DNA of 52,179 nucleotides from UBA6263 sp049305865 (lineage in GTDB: Bacteria; Patescibacteriota; Gracilibacteria; Absconditabacterales; Absconditicoccaceae). Made by a program: the position numbers and the translations under genes. The DNA is taken from contig JBAQPP010000042.1 of NCBI GenBank assembly GCA_049305865.1, positions 1-52,179 of the forward strand, written 5' to 3'. Under the pieces are notes generated by a model, which made no database searches, had not been told where the DNA came from, and saw only the letters and a program-made list of their open reading frames with translations. This document shows, piece by piece, positions 1 to 11,075 of the stretch (the first letter of the stretch is position 1; each line of letters opens with the position of its first letter).

Positions 1-2780
1 CTATTCCATGAGCGGGTAGTGCTGACATCACTCTATGAAATTTTACCGACGGAAAATATGAACTAGAAAACATCCAAGTGGTTTGTGAACTCAAATGAGC
101 CAAAACTAATCTTATAAAAAAACAATTCTGACATGGATGACTTTCTCCTGTGGGTCAATGATTTGCTTACAAGACATGACTGAAAAATTGTAAACGACTT
201 ATCGTCAGTAATTTCTACGAAATCAGACTTTATAGAGATAATACTACAGATTTTGAAGTTCGGAACTTAGACGAACTTATGGATCCAAAAGCTGATTATT
301 TTAATCTCAGAAAATTATACTTACTTCTCCATAAAAATAATTTATTGACAGGAAAGACAGAACATCTTCTTTCTCATTTCAGAGAAGAACAAAAAGAAAT
401 CACTACTAAGTTTTATAAAGAATACAAAGAACTAAGAATAGATCTTATTAATGATATGAAATATAACAATCCGTGAGTGTCTATAGAAACTATTATTGAA
501 AAAGCTCAAAAAATTATAGATAGATTGATTTTTATTTTCTTTTGTGAAGATAACACATTATTACCAGAGGAAAGGTTAAAGAAAGATATTTTAGAATGAA
601 AAACTCTTTGAGATACACCATGGGAAAGAATAAAAAAATATTTTCAGCAAGTCGATACGTGACACGAAAGATTGCAAATTCCTAATTGATTTAATTGATG
701 ATTATTTGCACAAGATGAGGTATTGAATAATTTAAATATATGAGATTCTATTTGCAAAAAATTTGTAGATCTTACGAATTATAATTTTGATGATCAACTC
801 AGTGTAAAAGTACTTTGACATATCTTCGAACAATCCATTTCTGATCTAGAGAACTTGAAAATAGATCTATTATGAACAGAAGTAGAAACAGACCAACTCA
901 AAGAAAATAAATGAAGAAGAAAAAAAGACGGAATCTTTTATACGCCAGAATATATCGTGGACTATATTGTCCAAAATAGCGTAATGAAATATCTAAACGA
1001 AAAGGAAGATGAATGTTTGTCTGAAGTGAGTACAATAGACGAAAAAACAAGCGAAAGAAGACGGAAAAAAAATATAGAAAACCCCGAACAAAAAGCTTAT
1101 TTGAAATATCAACAAATCCTCCAAAATATCAAAGTCCTAGATCCAGCTTGTGGAAGTGGAGCTTTTTTAGTACGTGTATTTGATGTGTTATTTGAAGAAA
1201 ATAAAAGAGTCTGATCTATATTAAATTCACTTTTTGATGAAACAGAAACCTACAAAAATATTCTGACCAACAACATTTACTGAGTAGATCTCAACGAAGA
1301 AAGTGTGGAAATTACGAAACTCTCGCTTCGATTGAAGTCAGCACAAAAAGGAAAGAAATTAAATAATCTGGATGCAAATATCAAATGTGGAAATAGCTTG
1401 ATAGATGACCCTGCAGTGGCAGGAGATAAAGCATTTGATTGGAAAAAAGAATTTTCATGAATATTATGATATTGAATGAAGCTTCCTATGAAATTATGAC
1501 AGAAAAAAGAAGTTGGTTTTGATATAATTGTTGGGAATCCTCCTTATGTAGTTACAAAAAAAGAAAACGAAATAACAAAATTATATAAACGAAATTCCGA
1601 TCTTTATTTGATGTTTTTTGAAAAGACGTTAAATACATTAGTAAAAAAATGAGAATTTTATTTTGGCTTTATAACCCCAAGGTTTTTCTTGGTAAATAAA
1701 AATTGTTTAGATTTTAGAAAATTTCTTTTATCTGAAGTAAATTTAACAGACTTAGTTGAGACATCACCTTTTGAGGATGCTCAAACAGAATGCGTAATAA
1801 CGTTAATAAACTCAAGTAAAGATAATACTATAAATATTTTTGAGGACAATAAATGAGAGATAGTCTTTAAACAATCAATTAAAAAAGAAAATTTCAGACA
1901 ATCAGTAGATTATATTATAAATACAAGAACCAATAAAAGCGAGACTCTCATTGTAGAAAAAACCGAGAAAAAAACTTTGTTGTTAAAAGATATTTCTATC
2001 AGTAAAAGATGACTTGAAGTCTGAAAACCGCTATTGAGAGATACTAAAGATTGAGTGAAATGTTTAATTGGCCAAGATGTGAATAAATATTCCATGAAAT
2101 TTGAAGATACATTTATATCCGTAGAACATAAAGACTATAAAAGACTACAAGATTTTTTCATTGGTAATAAAATATATTTAAGAAGAGTAGCAAAAGAATT
2201 AATAGCATACTATGATAAAAACTTTGCTTTTAATAAAAATATATATTGAATTAAAATAAATAATGAAACTATAAATGAAAAATACATTTTATGCCTGTTA
2301 AATTCTCGTTTACTCAGTTTCTATTACAAAAATAAATTTACAACAAAAAAAGGAGATTTGTTCCCAGAAATACAAACATATTTATATGAACAGTTACCAA
2401 TTAAAGAAATCTCACTATCAGACCAGCAACCATTCATCGAAAGAGCAGATAAAATGCTTTCACTAAACAAAGAACTTCACGAGCTTACAGATAAATTTCT
2501 CCACAGAATCCAAGATAATCTAAAGATACAAAAACTTACCAAGAAATTACAATCTTTCTACGAATGAGAATTCAAAGATTTTTTGGATGAACTGAAAAAA
2601 CAGAAAATTCCACTTTCTCTTTCCGAGCAAGACGACCGAGAATCGTATTTCAAGGAATATAAAGAGAAGATTTTGTTGTTGAAGTGAGAAATCGAAAGAA
2701 CTGATAAGGAAATTGATGAGATGGTATATAAACTTTACGGACTAACAGAAGAAGAAATTAAAGTCGTAGAAAGTAAATAG
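1..2780 (+). CDS. Type IIG restriction enzyme/N6-adenine DNA methyltransferase (Eco57I-like), 5' end outside window
   Basis: A single-chain restriction-modification protein that would methylate adenine in, and cut beside, one target sequence. The frame is open from base 3 to TAG at 2778-2780 once TGA is read as Gly. Methylase motif I (DPACGSG) is coded at 1140-1160 and motif IV (NPPY) at 1536-1547. The conserved block before motif I (KKDGIFYTPEYI) is at about 921-956, and a C-terminal target-recognition plus coiled region follows. The N-terminal nuclease motif is partly outside the window, so nuclease activity cannot be judged. CGA codons at 195-197, 1329-1331 and 2637-2639 sit where this family carries Trp (for example LSLWLK and EWE.YF), supporting CGA=Trp. 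It opens the defence-like island. Confidence 0.9.
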
Positions 2781-2781
2781 T

Positions 2782-2806
2782 ATGCGAGCGTAGCGGAGTC
2801 CCGCAT
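2782..2806. repeat. GC-rich inverted repeat after the type IIG gene
   Basis: ATGCG at 2782-2786 pairs with CGCAT at 2802-2806, with further GC pairing inside. It is far more GC-rich than its surroundings and lies directly after the restriction gene's stop. There is no T-run, so it is a poor intrinsic terminator; a small dispersed palindrome is possible. Confidence 0.4.
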
Positions 2807-2847
2807 GGCTGGAAGAGGAGGGTGGTTTTAGGTGGGTATGTATTAGT

Positions 2848-3483
2848 ATGAGAAGAAAAATGGGCATATTGGGAGACTTATTTATGGGCAAAGGATTTCC
2901 TTACAACTTTTTTGCCTTTTGAGAAGATTTTCATTATTATTCATCTCATTGAAAAATCTCTTCAACCTTAACATTTTATCAGTCAAATGAAATTTTAAAC
3001 ACCATATTTAGAATTGATAGATGAAAGTTATTAGATGCTTTTTCTAAGATTGAATTTCTACTATGATATATAATATTTGCAAAAGTTAATAATTATGAAA
3101 ATATTAATTTCTTTGATAAAGATTTTTATATAGAACGGAGAGATATAATTGATTCGATAAATTTTTCACAGAGAATAAAGTTCATTGAAAGTTGGAAACT
3201 AATCAAAAGAAAAGAGTCAATTAAGCTTTTCGAAAAAATATACAATCTAAAACAAATAAGAAATCAAGTAGCCCATTTTATAAATATCGATGAAATATCC
3301 TATAATGATAAATTACTCAAAAACGAATTTAATAACTTTAAAAAAGATATAAATGATGTTTGGATGATATTGTTAGATATTTATAATTCTATTCGAAATC
3401 AAGAAAGTTTTATTAATTATATGGTAGAAGAATTAAAGAAAGATGAAAAAAATCTAAATAAAATGACATTAAAAACGGAATAA
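2848..3483 (+). CDS. Hypothetical protein with a HEPN-like RNxxxH motif
   Basis: A 211-residue alpha-helical protein with several in-frame UGA codons. I do not recognise the family. About residue 150 it carries the string IRNQVAH, matching the R-x4-H catalytic motif of HEPN ribonuclease or toxin domains and preceded by a helix as in those families. It follows the type IIG enzyme on the same strand and precedes further defence-like genes, so an RNA-targeting accessory role is a reasonable guess. The ATG at 2848 follows the upstream in-frame TAG at 2791; a purine-rich AGGAGGG stretch at about 2816-2822 lies further upstream than a normal ribosome binding site. A second in-frame ATG at 2860 is possible. 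Confidence 0.6.
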
Positions 3484-3509
3484 TTTTATATTTTAATAAC
3501 GATTACTAT

Positions 3510-4109
3510 ATGAAGGATACCTTAAATGAGCTAAAATCAAAAATTAACAACATTAGTAAAATAAATATTGATGTAGTAAAGGATGAAATTGAAACTTTTA
3601 TTCTAACTTCCATAAAAAACAAAATAAAACAAGAATCATATATAAAAGAACTTAAATGAATATCTTTTTCAACTTCCATTTTTGTTATGGAAGATGATTA
3701 TTTCAATCCTTGATGAAAAGAACAAAATAGACAAGCTGAAACACAATGATTTAATATATGAAGAAGAGAATTAAATAATTTATTAATAAAAATAGAGACA
3801 TTTTTAAACAGTGAAATTAATATCGAAGAAAATAATAATTCTACTCCTTTAATCCCAGCTTGAATGAATATTCATGCTTGATGAGACATAATAATATGAA
3901 ATAATAACAAAAATATTATAAATGAAATTGATGATTTTCTCAAACTCATAGAAGAGAAAAACATAAACAAAAAAGAAGAGATTAAAAGTTTATTAGAAGA
4001 ATTTAAAGATACAAAAGATAAAAACAAATTAGTAAATATATTTAGTATTTTATGAAATTGAGCAAGCATTGGTAGCATGATAATTGCTTTAAGTAATTTG
4101 ATAAAGTAA
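3510..4109 (+). CDS. Hypothetical protein, possible C-terminal hydrophobic helix
   Basis: 199 residues, with about a dozen UGA-coded glycines. The N-terminal third is charged and helical. A Gly/Ile-rich stretch (NIHAGGDIIIGNNN) sits near residues 118-131, a charged helix follows, and the last 22 residues are small and hydrophobic, resembling a membrane-anchoring or pore-like helix. The layout (helical head, glycine-rich GDIxxGNN stretch, hydrophobic tail) recalls some abortive-infection proteins, but I cannot place it in a named family. It starts 26 bp after the preceding gene, same strand, so the two are probably co-transcribed. Confidence 0.55.
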
Positions 4110-4210
4110 ATTGTATCATCATATACAAATCATTACTTGAATAGGCAAACTTGATGATGTATAGAGTGTAAGAGGTGTAAATTAATTTTTATCCTAAAAA
4201 AATATATCAA

Positions 4211-4879
4211 ATGAAGAAAAAAGTTAACCGGACAAAATGGGGTGCTATATTTGCTGGGGTAACAATTATATTTACCGTCATTTGACGGAATTCTACTCAA
4301 TCAAAAGAAGAAAAAAACATTAATCAATTCCAAAACAATCCATTTAATTCTCCCCAAGTTGCAAATTCTCCATGAACAGTGATAAACTATACAGACACAA
4401 AAGATCCAAATTATTTAAATCCTCGTTCAGAATTTCTAAAGTGATTACAACCAATAGATTTAAGTAAACAAATATTAGAATTACAAAATCAATCAAAATT
4501 CAGAGATGCTTGTTCAATATTGCCAAAGAAAAAATGAGATAAATGATGTAATGCAATAGATGGTAATGATATATCTTTATTTAGTAGAGCAGTTAAGTCT
4601 TACCAAATGTGATACGAAAATATAGAAGTGCAACTATTAGAAGATAAATCAACAGATTACAAACAAATAGTGTGTGTGAAATATAGCTATGTTTTGAAGT
4701 CTGATAGTAATCCGTCTAGAATACGAGAAAAATATGCCTTTTATTTTGATAAAAGGGAAGATTGAGAATGGGAACTTACATCAAGAACTTGCGAAAGCAA
4801 ATATAAAGAATGATTATGAGCTAGACCTTGTTGATATCAATATAATGAAGCTAAAGTCTGTGAATGAATTTTAGAATAA
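4211..4879 (+). CDS. Secreted or membrane-anchored hypothetical protein
   Basis: 222 residues. The basic N-terminus followed by a hydrophobic stretch at residues 11-25 is a signal anchor or signal peptide; the rest is hydrophilic and would lie outside the membrane. At least nine cysteines, clustered in the second half and C-terminal 30 residues, suggest disulfides in an exported domain. Several glycines are UGA. No known family was recognised. A gap of about 100 bp to the preceding gene leaves room for its own promoter. Confidence 0.55.
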
Positions 4880-4903
4880 GTTTTATTTTTTATCAAAGAT
4901 AAA

Positions 4904-5113
4904 ATGGATAGAATAAAAGTAAAGTCATCAAATTTAATTTCCGTTTGATATGATGAAGAAAACGAGATTCTAGAAATAGAATTTGATAGCGGAATTTATC
5001 AGTATTACAAAGTTCCCTTAAAAGTTTATGAATGACTTATGGATGCAATATCTTTAGGTACTTACTTAAATAAATATGTGAAGTGAGTTTATAAATATAA
5101 ACAAATAAGGTAG
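4904..5113 (+). CDS. KTSC domain protein
   Basis: 69 residues, almost entirely a KTSC domain: the pattern from the VKSSNLISVGYDEE start through LEIEFDSGIYQYYKVP fits this small beta-rich family, often found alone or fused to nucleases and lysyl-tRNA synthetase-like proteins. Molecular function is not established. The stop codon is immediately followed by the ATG of the OLD-type nuclease, so the two are translated from one message and are probably functionally coupled. UGA codes for Gly at three sites. Confidence 0.8.
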
Positions 5114-6805
5114 ATGAAAATAGAAAAGATAAAAATAAAGAATTGGAAATCTATAAAGGGATTAGAAATAGATTGACAAGATCTACTGATTTTTATAGGA
5201 GCAAATAATGCTGGTAAAAGTAATATTCTATCATCATTACTTTTCTTTTTTGATGAAATAAAACCAGATCAGGGTGATATATGTAAAACATCTGGTGAAG
5301 ATGTATCTAGCGTTGAGATTGTTTTTAAAAATCTTACTCAAGATGATTTAGATGAATATTCTGATATTATAAATAATAATAAAATTATCATCAAGAAAAC
5401 ATTTAATGGTACAGATAATGATATATTCTTTGAGAAATATTTTAAAACCATAGATATCGCCGTATATCCATGGTTGGATTATAAATATGAAGATTATAAA
5501 GATAGAACTACACTAGGGTGATTGCCAATACAGGATACGGTAACTCAATTATATCCGACGTGAACTATTACAAGAGAAAAATACAAAGAAATTATAGATA
5601 GATATAAAAGTGAAAATCCCTGAATTTTGCAAGAAAAGTATGAGCTTATTTGAAAAACAAATCCATTAAATATTAACGTTTTATATGTTCCAGCTCTTAA
5701 AGATGTAAATGATGAGTTCTCCAGATGAACGATATCTAAACTGTTGAAAGAATGCTTTGATAATGTTTTTCAACATACTACAGTATCTACAATAACATGA
5801 AGCATAAGAACTGAGATTGATAAATTAAATGAATGATCTGTAAATAGACCAGAACCATTAGCAGAATTGGAAAGAGAAATATCAGACTGAATGACAGACT
5901 GGAATGCTCAATTTAAAGTGAAATTTGATACAAATATAGAAGATATTTTAAAAACTTCGTATAAAGTTCTTATAAATGATTGAGTAGAGTCAGATATAAC
6001 AAAAAAAGGACATGGATTTCAGAGAAACTTAATATTTTCATTGTTAAAAATACGACAAAGTCATCACGGGCAAAACCAAGAGAATTCAATATTATTGTTT
6101 GAAGAACCTGAGTTATATTTACATCCACAAGCACAAAGGAGAATATATGAAGAAATAAAACAATTAAGTAATAATTTACTTTTTACTTGATTAACTACAC
6201 ATTCTAATCTATTTATAAAACTAGAAGATTATAAAAATGTTTGTATAGTCAAAAAAGAATTATCAGAAACTAAAAAAATACAAGTAAATCAGGATATATT
6301 TTGAACAGATAGAGAGAAGTTCCAGTTACAAGAACGAATTGATGCAACTAGATCTGAATTATTTTTTGCAAAAAAAGTGATAATAGTAGAAGGAATGACT
6401 GATAAGGTGTCAGTACCATTTATTGCAAAAAAGCTAAACTGCCACAAACCAGAGTATTCTATAATAATGTGTGATGGAAAAGACACAATACCTAAATATG
6501 TAAAATTACTTAATAATTTTCAAATTAACTACATCGCCGTGTTTGATAAAGATAATCAATGACGAAAAAATCCTGCTCAATTGGCTGAAGCCAACGCGGA
6601 TTCAATGTCTATAGTTAATCTTATAGATGCTACGCTATGAAAGTCAGTGATTTTTGAGAACGATATAGAAGGAGAGGTTAATTATCAATGATATGTTAGT
6701 AAGAAAACTAAGCCTCACCGATGTGAAGTTTTTGAGTATATATCTAATGTCACTTTTAATATACCCAATTGATTAGAAATAAAAATAAGGGAAATTTATT
6801 CATAA
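5114..6805 (+). CDS. OLD-family ATP-dependent endonuclease (AAA ATPase + TOPRIM)
   Basis: 563 residues. Walker A GANNAGKS is at residues 29-36. An ABC-type Walker B with LLFEEPELYLHP lies near residue 326. The C-terminal TOPRIM domain starts around residue 420 with IIVEGMTDK and has an acidic DKDNQ motif about 55 residues later. This order is that of overcoming-lysogenization-defect (OLD) nucleases, which couple ATP binding to DNA cleavage and appear in antiphage systems such as Gabija and in stand-alone defence genes. No UvrD-like helicase follows, so it is not a canonical Gabija pair. It starts directly after the KTSC stop. Many glycines are UGA. Confidence 0.88.
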
Positions 6806-6815
6806 AATCTTTATT

Positions 6816-8597
6816 ATGCAAATCACTAAATCCCTCTTCGTCGACTATCTCTACTACCCAAAACTCGCTCGACGAAAAGTCCATAACCAAGATACTTACA
6901 AAACTATCAACGGTATGGACTCCGAAGAACAAGAAGAATATATCATGAATCTCTGACAGCAAGTCGAAGACGCAGTCAAAATTTTACTAGAGTCCAAATA
7001 TTCTACTACAGCTCTCGATCTGATGCCAGACCGACACAAAGACGACGAGCAAGAACAAGATGATGACGACATATTTTCTCAACCTATAAAAAATATAGAA
7101 CAGTCTATAGATAGAACCTTACAAGCTATCCGTGAATGAAAGATCCTTCTCTATCAACCAACATTTAGACTGGAAAACTGTTTAGTTAGAGCCGACTTTA
7201 TGCTATCAAATGGAGACGGTACATACGACCTGATAGAAGCCAAAGCAAAATCAAGAATCAGAAAAAATGTAACAGATGATGGGGAATCTAAACCAATAGG
7301 GGAGATAGAGGATGACTTCAAACATGATATTAGCTTCCAAAAATATGTGATTGATTCTGTTTTGACCTCATCGTGATTATCTCCAATCAGAAATACTTTC
7401 TTCGCTTATCTTAATAAAGAGTATGATAGAGATTGAGATTTGGATTACTCAAAACTTATCATCATAGATCAAGCCTGATGATCCAAAGAAATAGAAATCG
7501 TCCAAAGAAATAAACCCACAACAAAAGAAATAAATGATACACTTATGGATACAACTACCATCCAACAATATATCCAAAAAATAGAAACTGAACTTTCTTT
7601 GTCAGAATCCGAATTTAATCAACTTTATCCTTTCCCATGAAACAAATATCTAGAATATTTCTGAGAAGCTAAACCTTTCGGAACAATTATGTGAATGTGA
7701 GTAAATGGGAATCCAGATATTGTCAGTAGTCTGTATTATCAATGAAAGACTGATATTATGTCATTAACAGAAATAGAAAGAGCATATTTTGATACGAAGT
7801 CATGAACTGGACGGGGTAGGGCAAGAGAATTTATAGAAAAATATATTGAATGTTTACCAACTGATAAAAAAATAATTTTATCAGATCAGATAAAAGAAAT
7901 TCTGGATGGATTCAATTATCCAATTTGCTTTTACGATTATGAGTCTATCAATGTTCCAATTCCTTTGATGGACAAAACTCATCCCTATCAACAAGTTATA
8001 GTCCAATATTCTCTCCACAAATATTATTCTGACGGATCTATGAAACATTATGGAGCTGTAATGTGATGACAATGAGCGCATAGAGTAGAGCAAATAGAAA
8101 TTCCTCACAATCCAAATCTCGTAGAATTCGAATCAGAAAAAGTAGTGTACTGACATTACAAATATTTACTTGTAGAATTTCTCAAAGATATCTGAGAGGA
8201 TATAAATAAATCAACTTTTATCGTACGACACAAACCATTTGAAAATACAAGAAACAAAGAAATCTGAGAAATATTCCCTGATTTACTCGATGATTTTCTC
8301 TGTATCAATGAACGCACGTATGACCTCAAAGAAATATTTTCTACTGGATTATACTTCGATCTCCATTTCAAAGGTTCATCTTCCATCAAAAAAGTCTTAC
8401 CAGTCCTTACTCCAATTTCTTATGATAATTTAGATGTTGGAAATGGAAGTATTGCTATGAAGGAACTTGTGAAGTTGGTCGATAATCAAATAGATGATGA
8501 AAATCAGAAAAAGAAGCTTATAGAAGATTTATTGATTTATTGTGGTCAAGATTCTCTCGCTATGGTCGAAATTTTTAAGAAACTTTTAACACTATAA
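6816..8597 (+). CDS. DUF2779 domain protein (nuclease-like)
   Basis: 593 residues. The N-terminal part begins with a PKLA motif followed by a region containing IEAKAKS (acidic-x-Lys signature like a PD-(D/E)XK core) near residue 145. The C-terminal half opens with CFYDYES about residue 370 and continues HPYQQVIVQYS, the hallmark of DUF2779, whose DxE start resembles an RNase H/DnaQ exonuclease. A Cas4-like plus exonuclease-like arrangement is inferred. CGA codons sit where the family often has Trp (after PKLA, and before HKPFEN), while CGC codes the conserved Arg of INERTYDL, consistent with CGA=Trp and CGC=Arg. It starts 10 bp after the OLD gene. Confidence 0.8.
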
Positions 8598-8602
8598 AAA
8601 GA

Positions 8603-9400
8603 ATGAATAAAGAACTCAATGAAAAATATAAATTTATTTCTTGAAAAGCTAAGGAATTTATTTTAGAATTAATTTCCAAACATTTTCCTAATCCTGAAGA
8701 AATACTAGATAAATATATTTACGATCAATCAAAATATGAAACATTAAATGATGCTAACAAAAGGTTAATTCAGTCAATGAGTAATAGAAATATGATGGCA
8801 TCAGTTATAGCTTTTGATAAAAGAAAGGTAGAGATGGAAGAAATCTTCTTGGGATACAGTCCTCAAAATATATTAGATAAATATAAAAATGGATATAATT
8901 TATTAGGAGAATTTGTGTTAAGATTTAAGGGTATTGATGTAAGTAGAAAAGGTAATCTTTGGCAACAATTTGCTGATTGAATAATTTCTTGAAGTAAATT
9001 TATGTCTGTATTCAAAAATAAAGAAGAGTTTGATACATTTGTAAAAAGATTTTCATTAAATACTTATACTAAAGCATCATTACCAATGCTTTTGGAGAAA
9101 GAAATTAAATGATTTTGATTTGCTCTAGCTTGTGATTTTCTAAAAGAATTATGATATAGAGACTATCCAAAGCCTGATGTCCATCTTATAGAAATCTTTT
9201 ATCAAACATGACTTTGTGAATCAAAAATACCATATGATGTATATAAATCTATTATAGAAATGAGTGAAATAGTATGAGTAGATGCGTATACTCTAGATAA
9301 AATATTTTGGCTGATATGATCTGGAAGAATGTACCTAGATAATATAGTGCTTTGACAAAATAGGGATAAGTTTATTAATTTAATTAATACAAATGACTAA
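8603..9400 (+). CDS. Helix-hairpin-helix DNA glycosylase-like protein
   Basis: 265 residues. The segment around residues 175-200 (IKGFGFALACDFLKELG then KPDVH) looks like the helix-hairpin-helix and catalytic aspartate of the HhH-GPD DNA glycosylase superfamily. The rest is helical and not otherwise recognised, and no FeS cluster cysteines are seen. Its last 8 bp overlap the following PD-(D/E)XK-like gene, a strong sign of translational coupling: a base- or mismatch-recognition protein paired with a nuclease is a plausible but unproven restriction-like module. Several glycines are UGA. Confidence 0.6.
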
Positions 9401-9893
9401 AAACACAGTAAGATCAGTTAGTAAAAACAATATAGGGAATGCCTGAGAATACTACATTGCATCAGTTTTATCTGCGAACGATTTTATTGCAACAATTACC
9501 TTAGGAAGAGCAGAAACTTATGATATTATAGCCGTTAGTGAAAATTGAAAATGAAAAGTAGTGAAAATATCTGTCAAAACTAGATTACAAAAAGACAATA
9601 AATTTGCACTTTGAGAAAAGGATGAGAACTGATGAGATAAAGACTGATACTATGCTTTCGTAATGTTTAATGATTTAAAAACAGAACCAGACTTTTGGAT
9701 AATACCAAGTCAGGTAGTTAATAAAATAACAAAAGATTCTTATCAAAAACGAAAAGAATGAAAATTATCGAGAAACGATACTAAATTTAGAAATCTACAT
9801 TTAAAATTAGTAGATTGATATCCTAAAGATTGGGAAGAACAATTAAAAATATACTATAAAAATGTCGGTCAATTAAAATATTTTTTTATTTAA
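9393..9893 (+). CDS. PD-(D/E)XK-like nuclease candidate
   Basis: 166 residues. The early motif GNAGEYYIASVL followed by YDIIAV and then KISVKTR matches the E...D...xVK spacing of restriction-endonuclease-fold proteins such as DUF4365 or Holliday-resolvase-like families, although Ser replaces the usual acidic residue before VK. The ATG overlaps the previous gene by 8 bp, so both come from one message. Several UGA glycines occur, including a double one near residue 75. Alternative: a non-catalytic nuclease-fold partner. Confidence 0.6.
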
Positions 9894-9907
9894 TTAATTA
9901 AATTTCC

Positions 9908-10342
9908 ATGCCACAACTTTCGATTTTCTCTTTCATATGATTTGGACTAACAATTATATGAATCGGTTATATTGCTGTAGAAATATTTGGATGAGATAAC
10001 TATCGATTTAAAAAAGCTCTAGATAGAAACAATAGAAATCTTTTTGATAGATTGATACATTATGTTATTCGATGAGGTATAATTAATATTATTTTTTTGA
10101 TTCGAACTTGAAGTAAATGACTAGAAAGTTTATTAGATATTTTAAACGGTTCTAGACCATTAGCGAATATGTTTACAATAAATTGACAGAATTTAATAGA
10201 GACACAGTTGCTTATTTTTTCAATTCAGTATTTCATTATTGTAACTATATTTAGCGCCATAATTTTTTATGCGTGTAAGTATGCTTGAAAATTATGATGG
10301 TATTTATGAGGTAAAAAAACTGTTAGAAAAGGCAAAAAATAA
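9908..10342 (+). CDS. Small membrane protein, three predicted TM segments
   Basis: 144 residues with hydrophobic stretches near residues 3-25, 53-67 and 105-128. Family not recognised. Two CGA codons fall inside or at the edge of the second hydrophobic segment; read as Trp the segment becomes a normal membrane helix, read as Arg it would be interrupted by charge. It follows the nuclease-like gene by 14 bp and may be the last gene of the defence-like operon. Confidence 0.6.
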
Positions 10343-10389
10343 TAACTACTATCTAATATTTTTACAAACTTTGACTAAATAAAAATTAG

Positions 10390-10857
10390 ATGCCCACCAA
10401 TACTCCAATCCAAACACTAAACGAGCTTCCAGATTTTTCTAGTGAAACACTCTCAGATAAAACAGCCACAGAATTATTCTCCACACTCCAAGAATCTGAT
10501 TCTCTCAAAGATTTTCTAGATGCTCGTTTTGATGATATTTGCTATCTGCAAATCAATCCTAACGATCCATCACAATACGCTTCCAATCCTATCATAAATG
10601 ATATTGTCACTAGACATATCCGCTATGCAGAATATCATCCTATAGAAATTATGTTTTTTAAAATAAATGAAAATACTTTGAATAAGGCTCAGCAAACTTA
10701 TGAAGAGATGAAACTGAAGTATGGTGATATGATAGAGATGAATAAAACTAAACGAGTCTATATTGTTTGATTCTTTGGATGAACATCATGAAGAACCAAT
10801 CAGTATTTTATAGACCAAATCAAATCACAGCTACCTGTGAAAATAATGAAGATCTAA
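10390..10857 (+). CDS. Hypothetical protein
   Basis: 155 residues. Acidic N-terminal half; the C-terminal part contains KRVYIVGFFGGTSGRTNQYF with three UGA glycines, a small glycine-rich loop. No family recognised. The stop is followed at once by a palindromic repeat element. In the standard code it would be truncated at residue 126. Confidence 0.55.
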
Positions 10858-10925
10858 GTCATCGCGAGTGTGGCGATACTTATAAAAAAGGGATTTCTCC
10901 ACTCACTTCGTTCGGTCGAAATGAC
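10858..10925. repeat. Palindromic repeat element, copy 1
   Basis: A 68-bp element with GTCAT/ATGAC outer arms and internal GATTTCTCCACT and CGGTCGAAATGACAG blocks. A second copy with the same outer arms and the same right-hand blocks is at 22069-22138. It is much more GC-rich than surrounding DNA and sits immediately after a stop codon. Size and palindromy are those of REP/MITE-like dispersed elements; a RAYT-type transposase gene is at 30280. Confidence 0.7.
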
Positions 10926-10983
10926 AGGAGGAGATTTCCTCTTCCAAAAAACAGCTCAGAATGACAGTATAAAACTAAAAAAA

Positions 10984-11012
10984 GAGCGGAATAAAAATCC
11001 CGCTCCTTTAAT
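10984..11012 (+). terminator. Hairpin terminator candidate
   Basis: GAGCGG at 10984-10989 pairs with CCGCTC at 11000-11005 around an AATAAAAATC loop, followed by a short T-rich run. The same loop occurs in hairpins at 12239 and 46343. It separates the defence-like island from the next gene. Confidence 0.6.
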
Positions 11013-11075
11013 ATATCTTGACATTACTACAAAAAAAGATAAATTACTTTTAGTTTATTTTTTTTTAATATTGCC

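Noticed and set aside
5114..6805. Gabija system (OLD nuclease plus helicase)
   Set aside because: No UvrD-like helicase is adjacent; the neighbours are KTSC and DUF2779 proteins.
1..9893. Short uninterrupted frames (60-120 codons) scattered through the native genes
   Set aside because: They are fragments created by reading TGA as stop; with TGA=Gly they merge into full-length proteins with coherent domain motifs.
10859..11012. Small coding gene between 10858 and 11075
   Set aside because: Frames here overlap a palindromic repeat and a hairpin and show no protein-like composition.
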